Source of the DNA: Aromatoleum sp. | GTDB lineage: Bacteria; Pseudomonadota; Gammaproteobacteria; Burkholderiales; Casimicrobiaceae | Reading direction: 5' to 3' | NCBI GenBank assembly: GCA_010365205.1 | Contig: JAAFGU010000006.1 | Location: forward strand, 1-19,816 | DNA: 19,816 bases | In this document: piece by piece, positions 7,671-15,038 of the stretch | Layout of the letters: the number at the start of each line of letters is the position of its first letter | How positions within the stretch are numbered: the stretch's first letter is position 1 | The notes under the pieces: generated by a model | The model's database searches: none | What the model was told of the DNA's origin: nothing | The model's input: only the letters and a program-made list of their open reading frames with translations | Translations under genes and position numbers: made by a program

Positions 7671-8320
7671 TCGCAGTGCTCGATCTCGACGAGGGCCTGG
7701 CGGCACTCGCGGCGCGTGGCGTGACGCTGCCGGCGGGGGCGCACGACAAGCTCGCCGCCTATCTCGCGCTGCTCGCCAAATGGAACCGTACGTACAATCT
7801 CACCGCGATTCGCGAGCCCGAGCGGATGATCACGCATCACGTACTCGATTCGCTCGCCGTGCTGCCGCATCTGCCGAGGCCGACTGAGCGCCCCGGCCTG
7901 CGCGTGCTCGATGTGGGCAGCGGCGGCGGGGTGCCCGGGTTGCCGTTGGCAATCGCGCGTCCGGACTGGCACATCGCCGTGCTCGACAGCAATCACAAAA
8001 AGGGCGCGTTTCTGCAGCAGGCGATCATCGAGCTCGGGCTGGCGCGGGTGGGCGCGGTAACCGCGCGCGTCGAGGACTACGCACCGGCGTCGCCATTCGA
8101 TGTCGTGATCTCGCGCGCGTTTTCCGATCTCGCGACGTTCGTGCAGACGAGCGGGCGCCATCTCGCGGCCGACGGTGCGTTGGTTGCGATGAAGGGGGCC
8201 TATCCGCACGAGGAAGTCGCGCAGCTTCCGGCCGATTATCGCGTCACGGCGTCGCCGGCACTGGCGGTACCGGGACTCGATGCCGAACGCCACCTGATCA
8301 TCATGGCGCGCAACGCATGA
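7667..8320 (+). CDS. rsmG: 16S rRNA (guanine(527)-N7)-methyltransferase RsmG (GidB)
   Basis: This SAM-dependent enzyme methylates N7 of G527 in 16S rRNA (E. coli numbering); loss confers low-level streptomycin resistance in many bacteria. The 217-residue product matches family length. It has the N-terminal helical LLAKWNRTYNLTAIREPERMITHHVLDSL signature (given here only as a landmark) split around residues 32-62. The SAM-binding VLDVGSGGGVPGLPLAIA and the following VLDSNHKKGAFLQQ are present, then VISRAFSDLATFV and LVAMKGAYPHEE. The GTG at 7667 overlaps the mnmG stop; a second in-frame GTG lies nine bases downstream and is an alternative start. It is the second gene of the operon. Confidence 0.95.
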   Translation: MIAVLDLDEGLAALAARGVTLPAGAHDKLAAYLALLAKWNRTYNLTAIREPERMITHHVLDSLAVLPHLPRPTERPGLRVLDVGSGGGVPGLPLAIARPDWHIAVLDSNHKKGAFLQQAIIELGLARVGAVTARVEDYAPASPFDVVISRAFSDLATFVQTSGRHLAADGALVAMKGAYPHEEVAQLPADYRVTASPALAVPGLDAERHLIIMARNA

Positions 8321-8354
8321 GCACGCGCAAGCAATCGCTCGAGGGGCCGCATCG

Positions 8355-8358
<4 letters not shown>
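8317..8358 (+). CDS. Possible 13-codon coupling ORF between rsmG and parA
   Basis: An ATG overlaps the rsmG stop (ATGA, 8317-8320) and opens a frame encoding MSTRKQSLEGPHR. Its TGA (8356-8358) overlaps the GTG start of parA (GTGA, 8355-8358). It exactly bridges the gap with two 4-base overlaps. Such an arrangement could keep ribosomes on the message and couple parA translation to rsmG. No homology can be claimed for so short a peptide and chance is a real alternative. Confidence 0.25.
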
Positions 8359-9185
<827 letters not shown>

Positions 9186-9201
9186 CGGCAAAGGACTCGC
9201 G

Positions 9202-10053
9202 ATGATTCGACCCAAGGGACTGGGCCGCGGCCTCGACGCACTGCTGTCCGGCTCCGACGAGACGAGCAGCAGAGAATCGCTGCAGATGGTGGCGATTGAC
9301 CGGGTGAAGCCGGGCAAGTACCAGCCTCGCACGCGCATGGACGAAGGGTCGCTGGAGGAGCTGGCGGCGTCGATCCGCGAGCAGGGCATCATGCAGCCGA
9401 TCCTCGTGCGGCCGGTCGAAGGCGGCCGTTTCGAAATCATTGCCGGCGAGCGGCGCTGGCGTGCTGCGCAGCGCGCGGGACTGCGCGAAGTGCCCGCACT
9501 GGTGAAGACGGTGCCCGACCAGGCCGCGCTGGCGCTGGCGCTGATCGAGAACATTCAGCGCGAGGACTTGAACCCGCTCGAGGAGGCGCAGGGCATCGCG
9601 CGGCTCATCGACGAATTCGGCCTGACGCACGAAGCGGCGGCGAAGGCGGTCGGTCGTTCGCGCAGCGCGGTCACCAATTTGCTGCGGCTGCGCGAACTCG
9701 CGAAACCCGTGCAGGAGTACCTGCTCGGCGGCAAGCTCGACATGGGTCACGCGCGCGCGTTGCTCGGTTTGCCCGCGGGACAGCAAACCGCCGCGGCGGC
9801 GCGCGTGGTCGCGCAGGGACTTTCGGTGCGCGAGACCGAGCGCCTCGTGCTTGCGCTCGCGCATCCCCGCGCGGGCAAGCCGAAGCGGACGGCGCGCGCC
9901 GCGGATCCGGATGTCGCACGCCTCACGGAGGAGCTCGCCGAGGCGCTTGGCGCGACGGTCTCAATCGAGCCCAGGAAGGGCGGCGCCGGACGCGTGGTGA
10001 TCGGATATTCGACGCTGGAGCAGCTCGACGGCATCGTCGCGAAGCTGCGCTGA
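9202..10053 (+). CDS. parB: Chromosome partitioning protein ParB
   Basis: ParB is a CTP-dependent DNA clamp that loads at parS. The 283-residue product begins with the ParA-stimulating peptide MIRPKGLGRGLDALLSG. The N-terminal CTPase domain includes PGKYQPRTRMDEGSLEELA, the CTP-contacting GERRWRA (Gly82-Arg87) and ENIQRED (Glu116 on). A helix-turn-helix parS reader follows (EAAAKAVGRSRSAVTNLLRL), and a C-terminal dimerisation segment is at the end. ATG 9202 is chosen over the longer in-frame opening at 9127 because of AAGGA six bases upstream and the conserved start. A strong terminator follows. Confidence 0.96.
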   Translation: MIRPKGLGRGLDALLSGSDETSSRESLQMVAIDRVKPGKYQPRTRMDEGSLEELAASIREQGIMQPILVRPVEGGRFEIIAGERRWRAAQRAGLREVPALVKTVPDQAALALALIENIQREDLNPLEEAQGIARLIDEFGLTHEAAAKAVGRSRSAVTNLLRLRELAKPVQEYLLGGKLDMGHARALLGLPAGQQTAAAARVVAQGLSVRETERLVLALAHPRAGKPKRTARAADPDVARLTEELAEALGATVSIEPRKGGAGRVVIGYSTLEQLDGIVAKLR

Positions 10054-10094
10054 CACGACCGCGAAAAAGGAAACTGCGCGACACAACGCGACAC

Positions 10095-10118
10095 GGCGGC
10101 TCGCGGGCCGCCTTTTTT
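10095..10118 (+). terminator. Rho-independent terminator of the mnmG-parB operon
   Basis: GGCGGC (10095-10100) pairs with GCCGCC (10107-10112) around a TCGCGG loop and is followed at once by six T residues. It lies 42 bases after the parB stop and separates it from the convergent peroxiredoxin gene. It works only in the plus direction, because no T-run follows the stem on the other strand. Confidence 0.9.
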
Positions 10119-10138
10119 CATTGCAGCTAGCAGCCGCG

Positions 10139-10645
10139 TTAGCCCAGCTGTTTCAACATTGTGTCCGCGTCGGACACTTCGTACTTGCCGGGCGCTTCGA
10201 GGTTCAAGGTCTTGACGACGCCATTGTCGATCAGCATCGAAAAGCGCTGGCAGCGCACGCCGAGCCCCTTCGCCGTCAGGTCGAATTCGAGGCCGAGCGC
10301 CTTCGTGTACGCGGCGCTGCCATCGCCCATCATCCGGACCTTCCCGGCGGCGTGCTGGTCGCGCGCCCACGCGCCCATCACGAACGCGTCGTTGACCGAC
10401 ATGCAGACCACGTCGGCGACGCCCTTGGCCTTGAGCTTGTCGAAGTTCGCCACGTAGCTCGGCACGTGCTTGGCCGAACACGTCGGGGTGAACGCGCCGG
10501 GCAGGCCGAAGATCACGATCTTCTTTCCCTTCGTCAGCGCGTCGATCTTGAACTCGTTGGGGCCGACGGTGCAGCCATTGCCTTCGACCTCGATGAATTC
10601 GGACAGCGCGCCGTCGGGCAGTCTGTCGCCAACCTTGATCGTCAT
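10139..10645 (-). CDS. Prx5-type (hybrid) peroxiredoxin
   Basis: This thiol peroxidase reduces hydrogen peroxide and organic hydroperoxides, probably in the cytoplasm since no signal peptide is seen. The 168-residue product is the size of the bacterial PrxV family. It contains FGLPGAFTPTCSAKHVPSY with peroxidatic Cys56 in the PxxxTxxC context, then VVCMSVNDAFVMGAWARD with Cys81, and the catalytic-Arg region GVRCQRFSMLIDNGVV. ATG at 10645 is preceded by AAGGAG five bases upstream and gives MTIKVGDRLPDG, the family start; a longer opening upstream is not supported. No glutaredoxin domain is fused at the C-terminus, so the reductant (glutathione/glutaredoxin or thioredoxin) is external. It converges on parB and diverges from the propeller gene. 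Confidence 0.95.
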   Translation of the reverse strand: MTIKVGDRLPDGALSEFIEVEGNGCTVGPNEFKIDALTKGKKIVIFGLPGAFTPTCSAKHVPSYVANFDKLKAKGVADVVCMSVNDAFVMGAWARDQHAAGKVRMMGDGSAAYTKALGLEFDLTAKGLGVRCQRFSMLIDNGVVKTLNLEAPGKYEVSDADTMLKQLG

Positions 10646-10686
10646 GGAATCTCCTTGTGGGGTACACCGGAAAGGGCAGACTGAGG

Positions 10687-10715
10687 AGAATCGCAGCACT
10701 GCGCCGGGATTTCAA
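10687..10715 (-). promoter_or_regulatory. Possible peroxiredoxin promoter
   Basis: On the minus strand TTGAAA (plus 10710-10715) matches the -35 consensus at 5/6. GATTCT (plus 10687-10692) is a poor -10 (3/6), with a 17-base spacer. The start would leave a leader of roughly 35 bases containing the AAGGAG ribosome site. Confidence 0.3.
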
Positions 10716-10737
10716 CCCCACTACTGGACGGGTCTCG

Positions 10738-10751
10738 GCTACCGCGGTAGC
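10738..10751. promoter_or_regulatory. 14-bp perfect palindrome, candidate operator
   Basis: GCTACCGCGGTAGC is a perfect inverted repeat without a spacer. It lies in the 143-base divergent region, 23 bases upstream of the candidate peroxiredoxin -35 and 37 bases before the propeller gene ATG. Position and symmetry suit a dimeric repressor or activator site acting on one or both genes. No regulator is encoded nearby and I do not recognise the motif. Confidence 0.4.
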
Positions 10752-10788
10752 TTTACCGGCTCGATAAGCCTCAACGAAAGGATGCGCC

Positions 10789-11925
10789 ATGCCCCCACGC
10801 CTGAAGTCCTCTGCAGCACCGCGTCGAAACGAGCTCTTGGTCGCGACGCGCAAGGGCCTCTGGACGCTGACCGGCGACATCGCACGCCGCTCGTGGAAGC
10901 TCGCCGGCCCGCACTTTCTCGGCCACATCGTCCACCATGCGGTGCTCGATCCGCGCGACGGCAAAACGCTGCTCGCGGCGGCGCGGACCGGCCACCTGGG
11001 CCCCACGATTTTTCGTTCGACCGACCGCGGCCGCTCGTGGAAGGAGGCCGCCCGTCCACCTGCGTTCAGGGAAGGCAGCGGCCGCAGCGTCGAGCACACG
11101 TTCTGGCTCACCCCGGGGCATGCAGCGCAGCCCGGCGTCTGGTACGCGGGGACGTCGCCGCAGGGCCTGTTTCGCTCGGCCGATGGCGGCGCGACGTGGG
11201 ACGGGGTCGACGGCTTCAATGCGCATCCGCAGCGCAAGGCATGGTGCGGCGGCGACAAGGACGGCACGCCCGATGGCCCGAAGCTGCACTCGATCGTGAT
11301 CGACCCGCGCGATCCGGCGCACCTGTACGTCAGCATGTCGAGCGGAGGGACGTTCGAATCGACCGACGCCGGTGCCGGATGGCGGCCGCTCAACCGGGGG
11401 GTGAAGGCCGATTTCCTTCCCGATCCGGACCCGGAGTTCGGGCACGATCCCCATTGCGTGCGGCTGCACCCGGCCGCGCCCGACCGGCTCTATCAGCAGA
11501 ACCACTGCGGAATCTTCAGGCTCGACCGGCCGGGCGAGGGATGGATCGATATCGGCGCGGGGATGCCGAAGTCGGTAGGTGCGATCGGCTTTCCGCTGGT
11601 GGTGCATCCACGCGATGCGGACACGCTCTGGGTGTTCCCGATGGATGGCACCCGCGTCTGGCCACGCGTTTCGCCGGGGGGGCGGCCCGCCGCCTATCGT
11701 TCGGTAAACGGGGGTCGAACGTGGCAACGGCAGGCTACCGGCTTGCCGAAGACGCAGGCGTGGTGGACGGTGAAGCGGCAAGCGATGACGGTCGATCACG
11801 CGACGGCGGTCGGCGTTTACTTCGGCACCACCAGCGGAGAAGTGTGGGGCAGCCGCGACGAAGGGCGCAGCTGGAAATGTCTCGCCCGAAACTTGCCGCA
11901 CATCTACGCGGTCGAGGCGGCGTGA
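10789..11925 (+). CDS. BNR/Asp-box beta-propeller protein (sialidase-like fold, unknown function)
   Basis: The 378-residue product contains five Asp-box (BNR) repeats: STDRGRSW (77-84), SADGGATW (130-137), STDAGAGW (191-198), SVNGGRTW (305-312) and SRDEGRSW (355-362). These mark successive blades of a sialidase/VPS10-type beta-propeller. Databases often call such proteins exo-alpha-sialidase or glycosyl hydrolase. However, I see no sialidase FRIP motif and no assembled catalytic triad, so enzymatic activity is not supported. No signal peptide is evident (start MPPRLKSSAAPRR), so it is probably cytoplasmic. ATG 10789 has AAAGGA just upstream. The stop overlaps the ThiS/MoaD-like gene (GTGA), implying coupled expression and probably a joint function. 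Confidence 0.85.
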   Translation: MPPRLKSSAAPRRNELLVATRKGLWTLTGDIARRSWKLAGPHFLGHIVHHAVLDPRDGKTLLAAARTGHLGPTIFRSTDRGRSWKEAARPPAFREGSGRSVEHTFWLTPGHAAQPGVWYAGTSPQGLFRSADGGATWDGVDGFNAHPQRKAWCGGDKDGTPDGPKLHSIVIDPRDPAHLYVSMSSGGTFESTDAGAGWRPLNRGVKADFLPDPDPEFGHDPHCVRLHPAAPDRLYQQNHCGIFRLDRPGEGWIDIGAGMPKSVGAIGFPLVVHPRDADTLWVFPMDGTRVWPRVSPGGRPAAYRSVNGGRTWQRQATGLPKTQAWWTVKRQAMTVDHATAVGVYFGTTSGEVWGSRDEGRSWKCLARNLPHIYAVEAA

Positions 11926-12230
11926 CTGCGCGTGTTGCGGCCGCTGCGACCGCCGGACACCTGCGCGTTCGCATTCCCGGATTGCTGCGGTCCTACACCG
12001 GTGGCGTAGAGACCGTCGATCTCGACCTGGCGGGACCCCCGACGGTCGCCCACGCGCTGGCCATTCTGGACGCGCGCTTCCCTGGACTGCGCTTCCGGCT
12101 GATCGACGAGCAGGGCGCGATCCGACCGCACATCAAGCTTTTCGTCGATGCGGCGATCGTCCGCGACCTCGACGCAGCTATCCCGCCGGGGGTCGAACTG
12201 ATGATCGTCGGCGCGCTATCCGGCGGCTGA
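11922..12230 (+). CDS. ThiS/MoaD-family ubiquitin-like sulfur-carrier protein
   Basis: The 102-residue product has the features of the beta-grasp sulfur carriers. An N-terminal strand (LRVRIPGLLRSYTGG) leads to TVAHALAILDARFPGL, the first helix. IRPHIKLFVD and PGVELMIVGALSGG follow, ending in the free Gly-Gly that is adenylated and thiocarboxylated in MoaD, ThiS and relatives. The GTG at 11922 overlaps the propeller stop (GTGA). No E1-like (MoeB/ThiF), MoaE or ThiG gene is nearby, so it is unlikely to be the housekeeping molybdopterin or thiamin carrier. It may carry sulfur for, or be conjugated to, another target linked to the propeller protein. Family call firm, role unknown. Confidence 0.85.
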   Translation: MTARVAAAATAGHLRVRIPGLLRSYTGGVETVDLDLAGPPTVAHALAILDARFPGLRFRLIDEQGAIRPHIKLFVDAAIVRDLDAAIPPGVELMIVGALSGG

Positions 12231-12237
12231 GCGCCGG
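12220..12237 (+). terminator. Hairpin over the end of the ThiS/MoaD-like gene (weak terminator candidate)
   Basis: CCGGCG (12220-12225) pairs with CGCCGG (12232-12237) across the stop codon, and a second 6-bp hairpin GCGGGA/TCCCGC follows at 12242-12257. Neither has a U-tract, so they may stabilise a 3' end or slow polymerase rather than terminate intrinsically. Confidence 0.2.
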
Positions 12238-12284
12238 TCGAGCGGGAGCCTTCCCGCACCGAGAACCGCGACCGCGCGAAGGGC

Positions 12285-12313
12285 GTTGCGGCGCAGCATT
12301 TTCGTTGCGGCGC
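12285..12313 (+). repeat. Direct repeat GTTGCGGCGC upstream of the atp promoter
   Basis: The 10-mer GTTGCGGCGC occurs at 12285-12294 and again at 12304-12313, start to start 19 bases. The second copy contains the -35 hexamer of the atp promoter. It may be a regulator site, a duplicated -35 element or chance in GC-rich DNA. Confidence 0.4.
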
Positions 12314-12334
12314 CCTGCGGGAAACCGCTATAAT
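12305..12334 (+). promoter_or_regulatory. Promoter of the ATP synthase operon
   Basis: A perfect TATAAT -10 box (12329-12334) with TTGCGG (12305-12310, 3/6 to TTGACA) 18 bases upstream. Transcription would begin near 12341, giving a very short leader before the atpI start candidates at 12343 (TTG), 12355 (GTG) and 12391 (GTG). Confidence 0.7.
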
Positions 12335-12354
12335 CGCAGGGTTTGCTTCTGTCG

Positions 12355-12771
12355 GTGGCGCTCGAAGTCCGATACGCGGCGCTGCGCCGGGTGATCCCCC
12401 CGCTCAAGTCGAAACCGTTCCGCACCGTTCTCAGATGGCAGGCGATCGTCACGGTGACGATCGCGGTAGTCGCCGGAGCGTGGACCGGGTGGCACGGCGC
12501 CTTGTCGGCGGGGCTGGGCGGCTTGGTCAATCTGTCGGCTGGCGTAGTGTTCGCGTTCATCCTGCAACTCTCGCTCGGCGACGGGCGCCCGAGGGGCGTG
12601 GGGCCGCCGCTGGTGGCGATGTTCAGGGCGGAGGCAGGCAAGGTCGCGGTGATCCTGGCGCAGCTGTGGCTGGTGATGTCGACGTACCGGGACATCGTGC
12701 CGGCGGCGTTCTTCACTGCGTTCATCGCCACCGTGATCGTGTTCAGCATGGCCTTTTTCGTTCGCGACTAG
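12355..12771 (+). CDS. atpI: ATP synthase subunit I (AtpI)
   Basis: AtpI is a small membrane protein at the head of the atp operon. It assists c-ring assembly and possibly Mg2+ supply but is not part of the finished enzyme. The product has four hydrophobic segments: roughly LRWQAIVTVTIAVVAGA, a Gly/Ala/Leu-rich second span, VAVILAQLWLVM and FFTAFIATVIVFSMAFF. It includes the characteristic GL-GGLVNL loop. Start choice is uncertain: TTG 12343 would be nearly leaderless, GTG 12355 gives 138 residues, and GTG 12391 gives 126; none has a clear Shine-Dalgarno. I list the middle option. It is followed 18 bases later by atpB. Confidence 0.85.
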   Translation: MALEVRYAALRRVIPPLKSKPFRTVLRWQAIVTVTIAVVAGAWTGWHGALSAGLGGLVNLSAGVVFAFILQLSLGDGRPRGVGPPLVAMFRAEAGKVAVILAQLWLVMSTYRDIVPAAFFTAFIATVIVFSMAFFVRD

Positions 12772-12789
12772 AACTCCAGGATTGAATCG

Positions 12790-13599
12790 ATGGCTGCCGG
12801 CACCGAACTGACCCCCACCGAGTACATTCAGCACCACCTCACCTTCCTGGCGAAGCCGGTCGGCGAGGGCGGCGGTTTCTGGACGCTGAACTACGACACG
12901 TTCATCACGACCGGCATCGTCGGCGCGCTCGTCTTCGGCTTCCTGTGGCTGGTCACGCGCAAGGCCACCACCGGCATCCCATCGAAGACCCAGGCGTTCG
13001 TCGAGCTCACCGTCGACTTTGTCAACGAGCAGGTCAAGGGCATCTACCACGGCGAGAGCAAGGTCGTCGCGCCGCTCGCACTCACCACGTTTGTGCTGGT
13101 GCTGTTCCTCAACGCAATGGACTTCCTGCCCATCGACGTGATGTCGTGGATCTACGAGCACGTGTTCAACCAGCACACTTGGCGTGGCGTGCCCACGGCC
13201 GATGTCAACACGACGTTCGCCCTGGCGCTGTCGGTATTCGCGCTGATGATTTTTTACAGCATCAAGGTCAAGGGTCTCGGTGGATGGATTCACGAACTGT
13301 TCTGCTCGCCGTTTGGCAGCAATCCGCTGCTGTGGGTGTTCAACCTCCTCTTCAACGCCGTCGAGTACCTGTCGAAGCCGCTGTCGCACAGCCTGCGGCT
13401 CTACGGCAACATGTACGCCGGCGAAATCATTTTCATGCTGCTGGGGCTGTGGGCCGCGACCGGCATCGTCGGCGCCGTCTTGGGCGGCGTGCTGCACCTC
13501 GGCTGGTCGATTTTCCACATCCTGATCGTCGCGCTGCAGGCCTACATTTTTATGATGCTCACCATCGTCTATATCTCGATGGCGCACGAACACCACTGA
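12790..13599 (+). CDS. atpB: ATP synthase F0 subunit a
   Basis: Subunit a is the membrane stator that forms the two proton half-channels against the c-ring. The 269-residue product begins MAAGTELTPTEYIQHHL. Its hydrophobic spans include TFVLVLFLNAMDFLPID and the essential-arginine helix KPLSHSLRLYGNMYAGE, in which Arg203 corresponds to E. coli aArg210. The final hairpin ILIVALQAYIFMMLTIVYISMA carries the conserved Gln of the E. coli Gln252 region. An AGGA sits upstream of the ATG. Length and residues are ordinary for Beta/Gammaproteobacteria. Confidence 0.97.
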   Translation: MAAGTELTPTEYIQHHLTFLAKPVGEGGGFWTLNYDTFITTGIVGALVFGFLWLVTRKATTGIPSKTQAFVELTVDFVNEQVKGIYHGESKVVAPLALTTFVLVLFLNAMDFLPIDVMSWIYEHVFNQHTWRGVPTADVNTTFALALSVFALMIFYSIKVKGLGGWIHELFCSPFGSNPLLWVFNLLFNAVEYLSKPLSHSLRLYGNMYAGEIIFMLLGLWAATGIVGAVLGGVLHLGWSIFHILIVALQAYIFMMLTIVYISMAHEHH

Positions 13600-13648
13600 T
13601 TCACCGCATTCGCTCAACCGTCCAACCCCGTTCACGAAAGGAAAGCAA

Positions 13649-13924
13649 ATGGACAAGCTGCAACTGGTCGCGATGATCCAGGCCTACACCGGAATCGGCA
13701 TCGGCCTCATCATCGGTCTGGGCGCGCTCGGCGCCTGCGTCGGCGTCGGGATCATGTGCTCGCGCTTCCTCGAAGGCGCCGCGCGCCAGCCGGAGCTGAT
13801 GCCGCAGCTGCAGGCGAAGGTGTTCCTGCTGCTCGGCCTGATCGACGCGTCGTTCATCATCGGCGTCGGTCTCGCGATGCTGTTCGCGTTCGGCAACCCG
13901 CTCATTCCCGCCGGGCTGAAGTAA
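13649..13924 (+). CDS. atpE: ATP synthase F0 subunit c
   Basis: This is the proteolipid of the rotating c-ring. The 91-residue hairpin has a glycine-rich first helix (GIGIGLIIGLGALGACVGVG) and the polar loop EGAARQPEL (Arg46-Gln47-Pro48) that touches gamma/epsilon. The second helix GLIDASFIIGVGLAMLF carries the proton-binding carboxylate Asp66 (E. coli Asp61). The ion-binding site is the simple H+-type; I do not see the extra Gln/Glu/Ser-Thr ligands of Na+-coupled rings. A strong AAAGGAAAG ribosome site precedes ATG 13649, consistent with the high copy number needed. Confidence 0.97.
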   Translation: MDKLQLVAMIQAYTGIGIGLIIGLGALGACVGVGIMCSRFLEGAARQPELMPQLQAKVFLLLGLIDASFIIGVGLAMLFAFGNPLIPAGLK

Positions 13925-13963
13925 GGTCTCCCTCGCGCATCCTCTAACTGCCAGGGAGCAGAC

Positions 13964-14434
13964 ATGGACATCAACCTGACGCTGCTGATGCAGGCCGTCG
14001 CGTTCGCGGCCTTTATCTGGTTCACGGCGAAATTCGTGTGGCCGCCGCTGATGCACGCCATCGAGACCCGCCAGAAGCAGATCGCCGACGGGCTGGCTGC
14101 CGGCGAACAGGGCAAGCAGAGTCTCGCCAGCGCCGAAAAGCGGATTGCCGAAATGCTCGCCGAGGCGAAATCGCGCTCGCACGAGATCATCGTCCAGGGC
14201 GAGAAGCTCGGGAGCGAAACGATCGAGGCGGCGAAGACCGAAGCGAAAGTCGAGGCCGACCGCATCATCACCGCCGCGAAAGCCGAGATTCAGCAGGAAG
14301 TCGCCCGCGCCAAGGAGTCGTTGCGCAATCAGGTCTCCGATCTTGCCGTGGCGGGGGCCACGAAGATCCTGAAGCGCGAAGTCGACGCCAAGGCGCACGC
14401 CGACCTGCTCGCCGCCATCCGGCAGGAGCTGTAA
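13964..14434 (+). CDS. atpF: ATP synthase F0 subunit b
   Basis: Subunit b is the peripheral stalk. The 156-residue product (E. coli 156) has one N-terminal membrane helix (about residues 5-25, containing AVAFAAFIWFTAKFVWPPL). A long charged Ala/Glu/Lys/Arg-rich amphipathic stretch forms the right-handed coiled-coil dimer, and it closes with LLAAIRQEL, which meets delta. AGGGAG precedes the ATG. Only one b gene is present, so the stalk should be a homodimer. Confidence 0.96.
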   Translation: MDINLTLLMQAVAFAAFIWFTAKFVWPPLMHAIETRQKQIADGLAAGEQGKQSLASAEKRIAEMLAEAKSRSHEIIVQGEKLGSETIEAAKTEAKVEADRIITAAKAEIQQEVARAKESLRNQVSDLAVAGATKILKREVDAKAHADLLAAIRQEL

Positions 14435-14444
14435 ATCGCGCGCC

Positions 14445-14981
14445 ATGGCCGAACTGATCACAATTGCGCGCCCGTACGCCGAAGCCGCGTTCCGGCTCGC
14501 CCGCGAGAACAACGCGCTGCCGGCGTGGCTCTCCATGCTGCGGCTCGTCGGCGCGGTCGTCGCCGATCGAGAGATGGCCGCCGCGCTCGACAATCCGAAG
14601 CTCACGGCCGAGAACAAGGAGGCGCTGGTGCTTTCGGTTTGCGGCGATCAGCTCGATCCGCTCGGCCGGAATTTCGTTCGCGTGCTGATCGGGAGCGATC
14701 GGGTCGATCTGCTGCCGCAGATCGCCGCGCTGTTCGAGAATCTCAAGAACGCTGCCGAGGGTGTCGCCGAAGCGACGATCGAATCCGCGTTCCCTCTATC
14801 CGACGAGCAGGTCGCCGAACTCAAGAAGGCGCTGGAAAAGCGCTTCGGCAAGCGGATCGAGGCTACGGTCAGCGTCGACTCGTCGTTGATTGGCGGGGCG
14901 AGAGTGACCGTCGGCGACACGGTACTGGACGGCTCCGTGCAGGCGCAGCTCGAGGCGATGGCGACCCATTTGCGGGCTTAA
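14445..14981 (+). CDS. atpH: ATP synthase F1 subunit delta
   Basis: Delta links the b stalk to the top of the alpha3beta3 head. The 178-residue product has the family N-terminus ITIARPYAEAAFRLA in the helical alpha-binding domain. The C-terminal signature VDSSLIGGARVTVGDTVLDGSVQAQLEAM is recognisable (residues about 144-172). Ten bases separate it from atpF, and the ribosome site is weak, suggesting translational coupling. Confidence 0.96.
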   Translation: MAELITIARPYAEAAFRLARENNALPAWLSMLRLVGAVVADREMAAALDNPKLTAENKEALVLSVCGDQLDPLGRNFVRVLIGSDRVDLLPQIAALFENLKNAAEGVAEATIESAFPLSDEQVAELKKALEKRFGKRIEATVSVDSSLIGGARVTVGDTVLDGSVQAQLEAMATHLRA

Positions 14982-15038
14982 TTTCGAAACCACCGGACCG
15001 CCGGCGGCACCCATACCGGCGCGACGCGAGGAACCATC

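Noticed and set aside
5631..7706. 691-codon minus-strand open frame opposite mnmG
   Set aside because: It lies wholly opposite mnmG, a secure gene. Its reading is low-complexity and motif-free, and no promoter or ribosome site supports it.
10789..11925. Calling the propeller gene an active sialidase
   Set aside because: Asp boxes define the fold, not the activity. The FRIP motif and the catalytic residues of sialidases were not identifiable.
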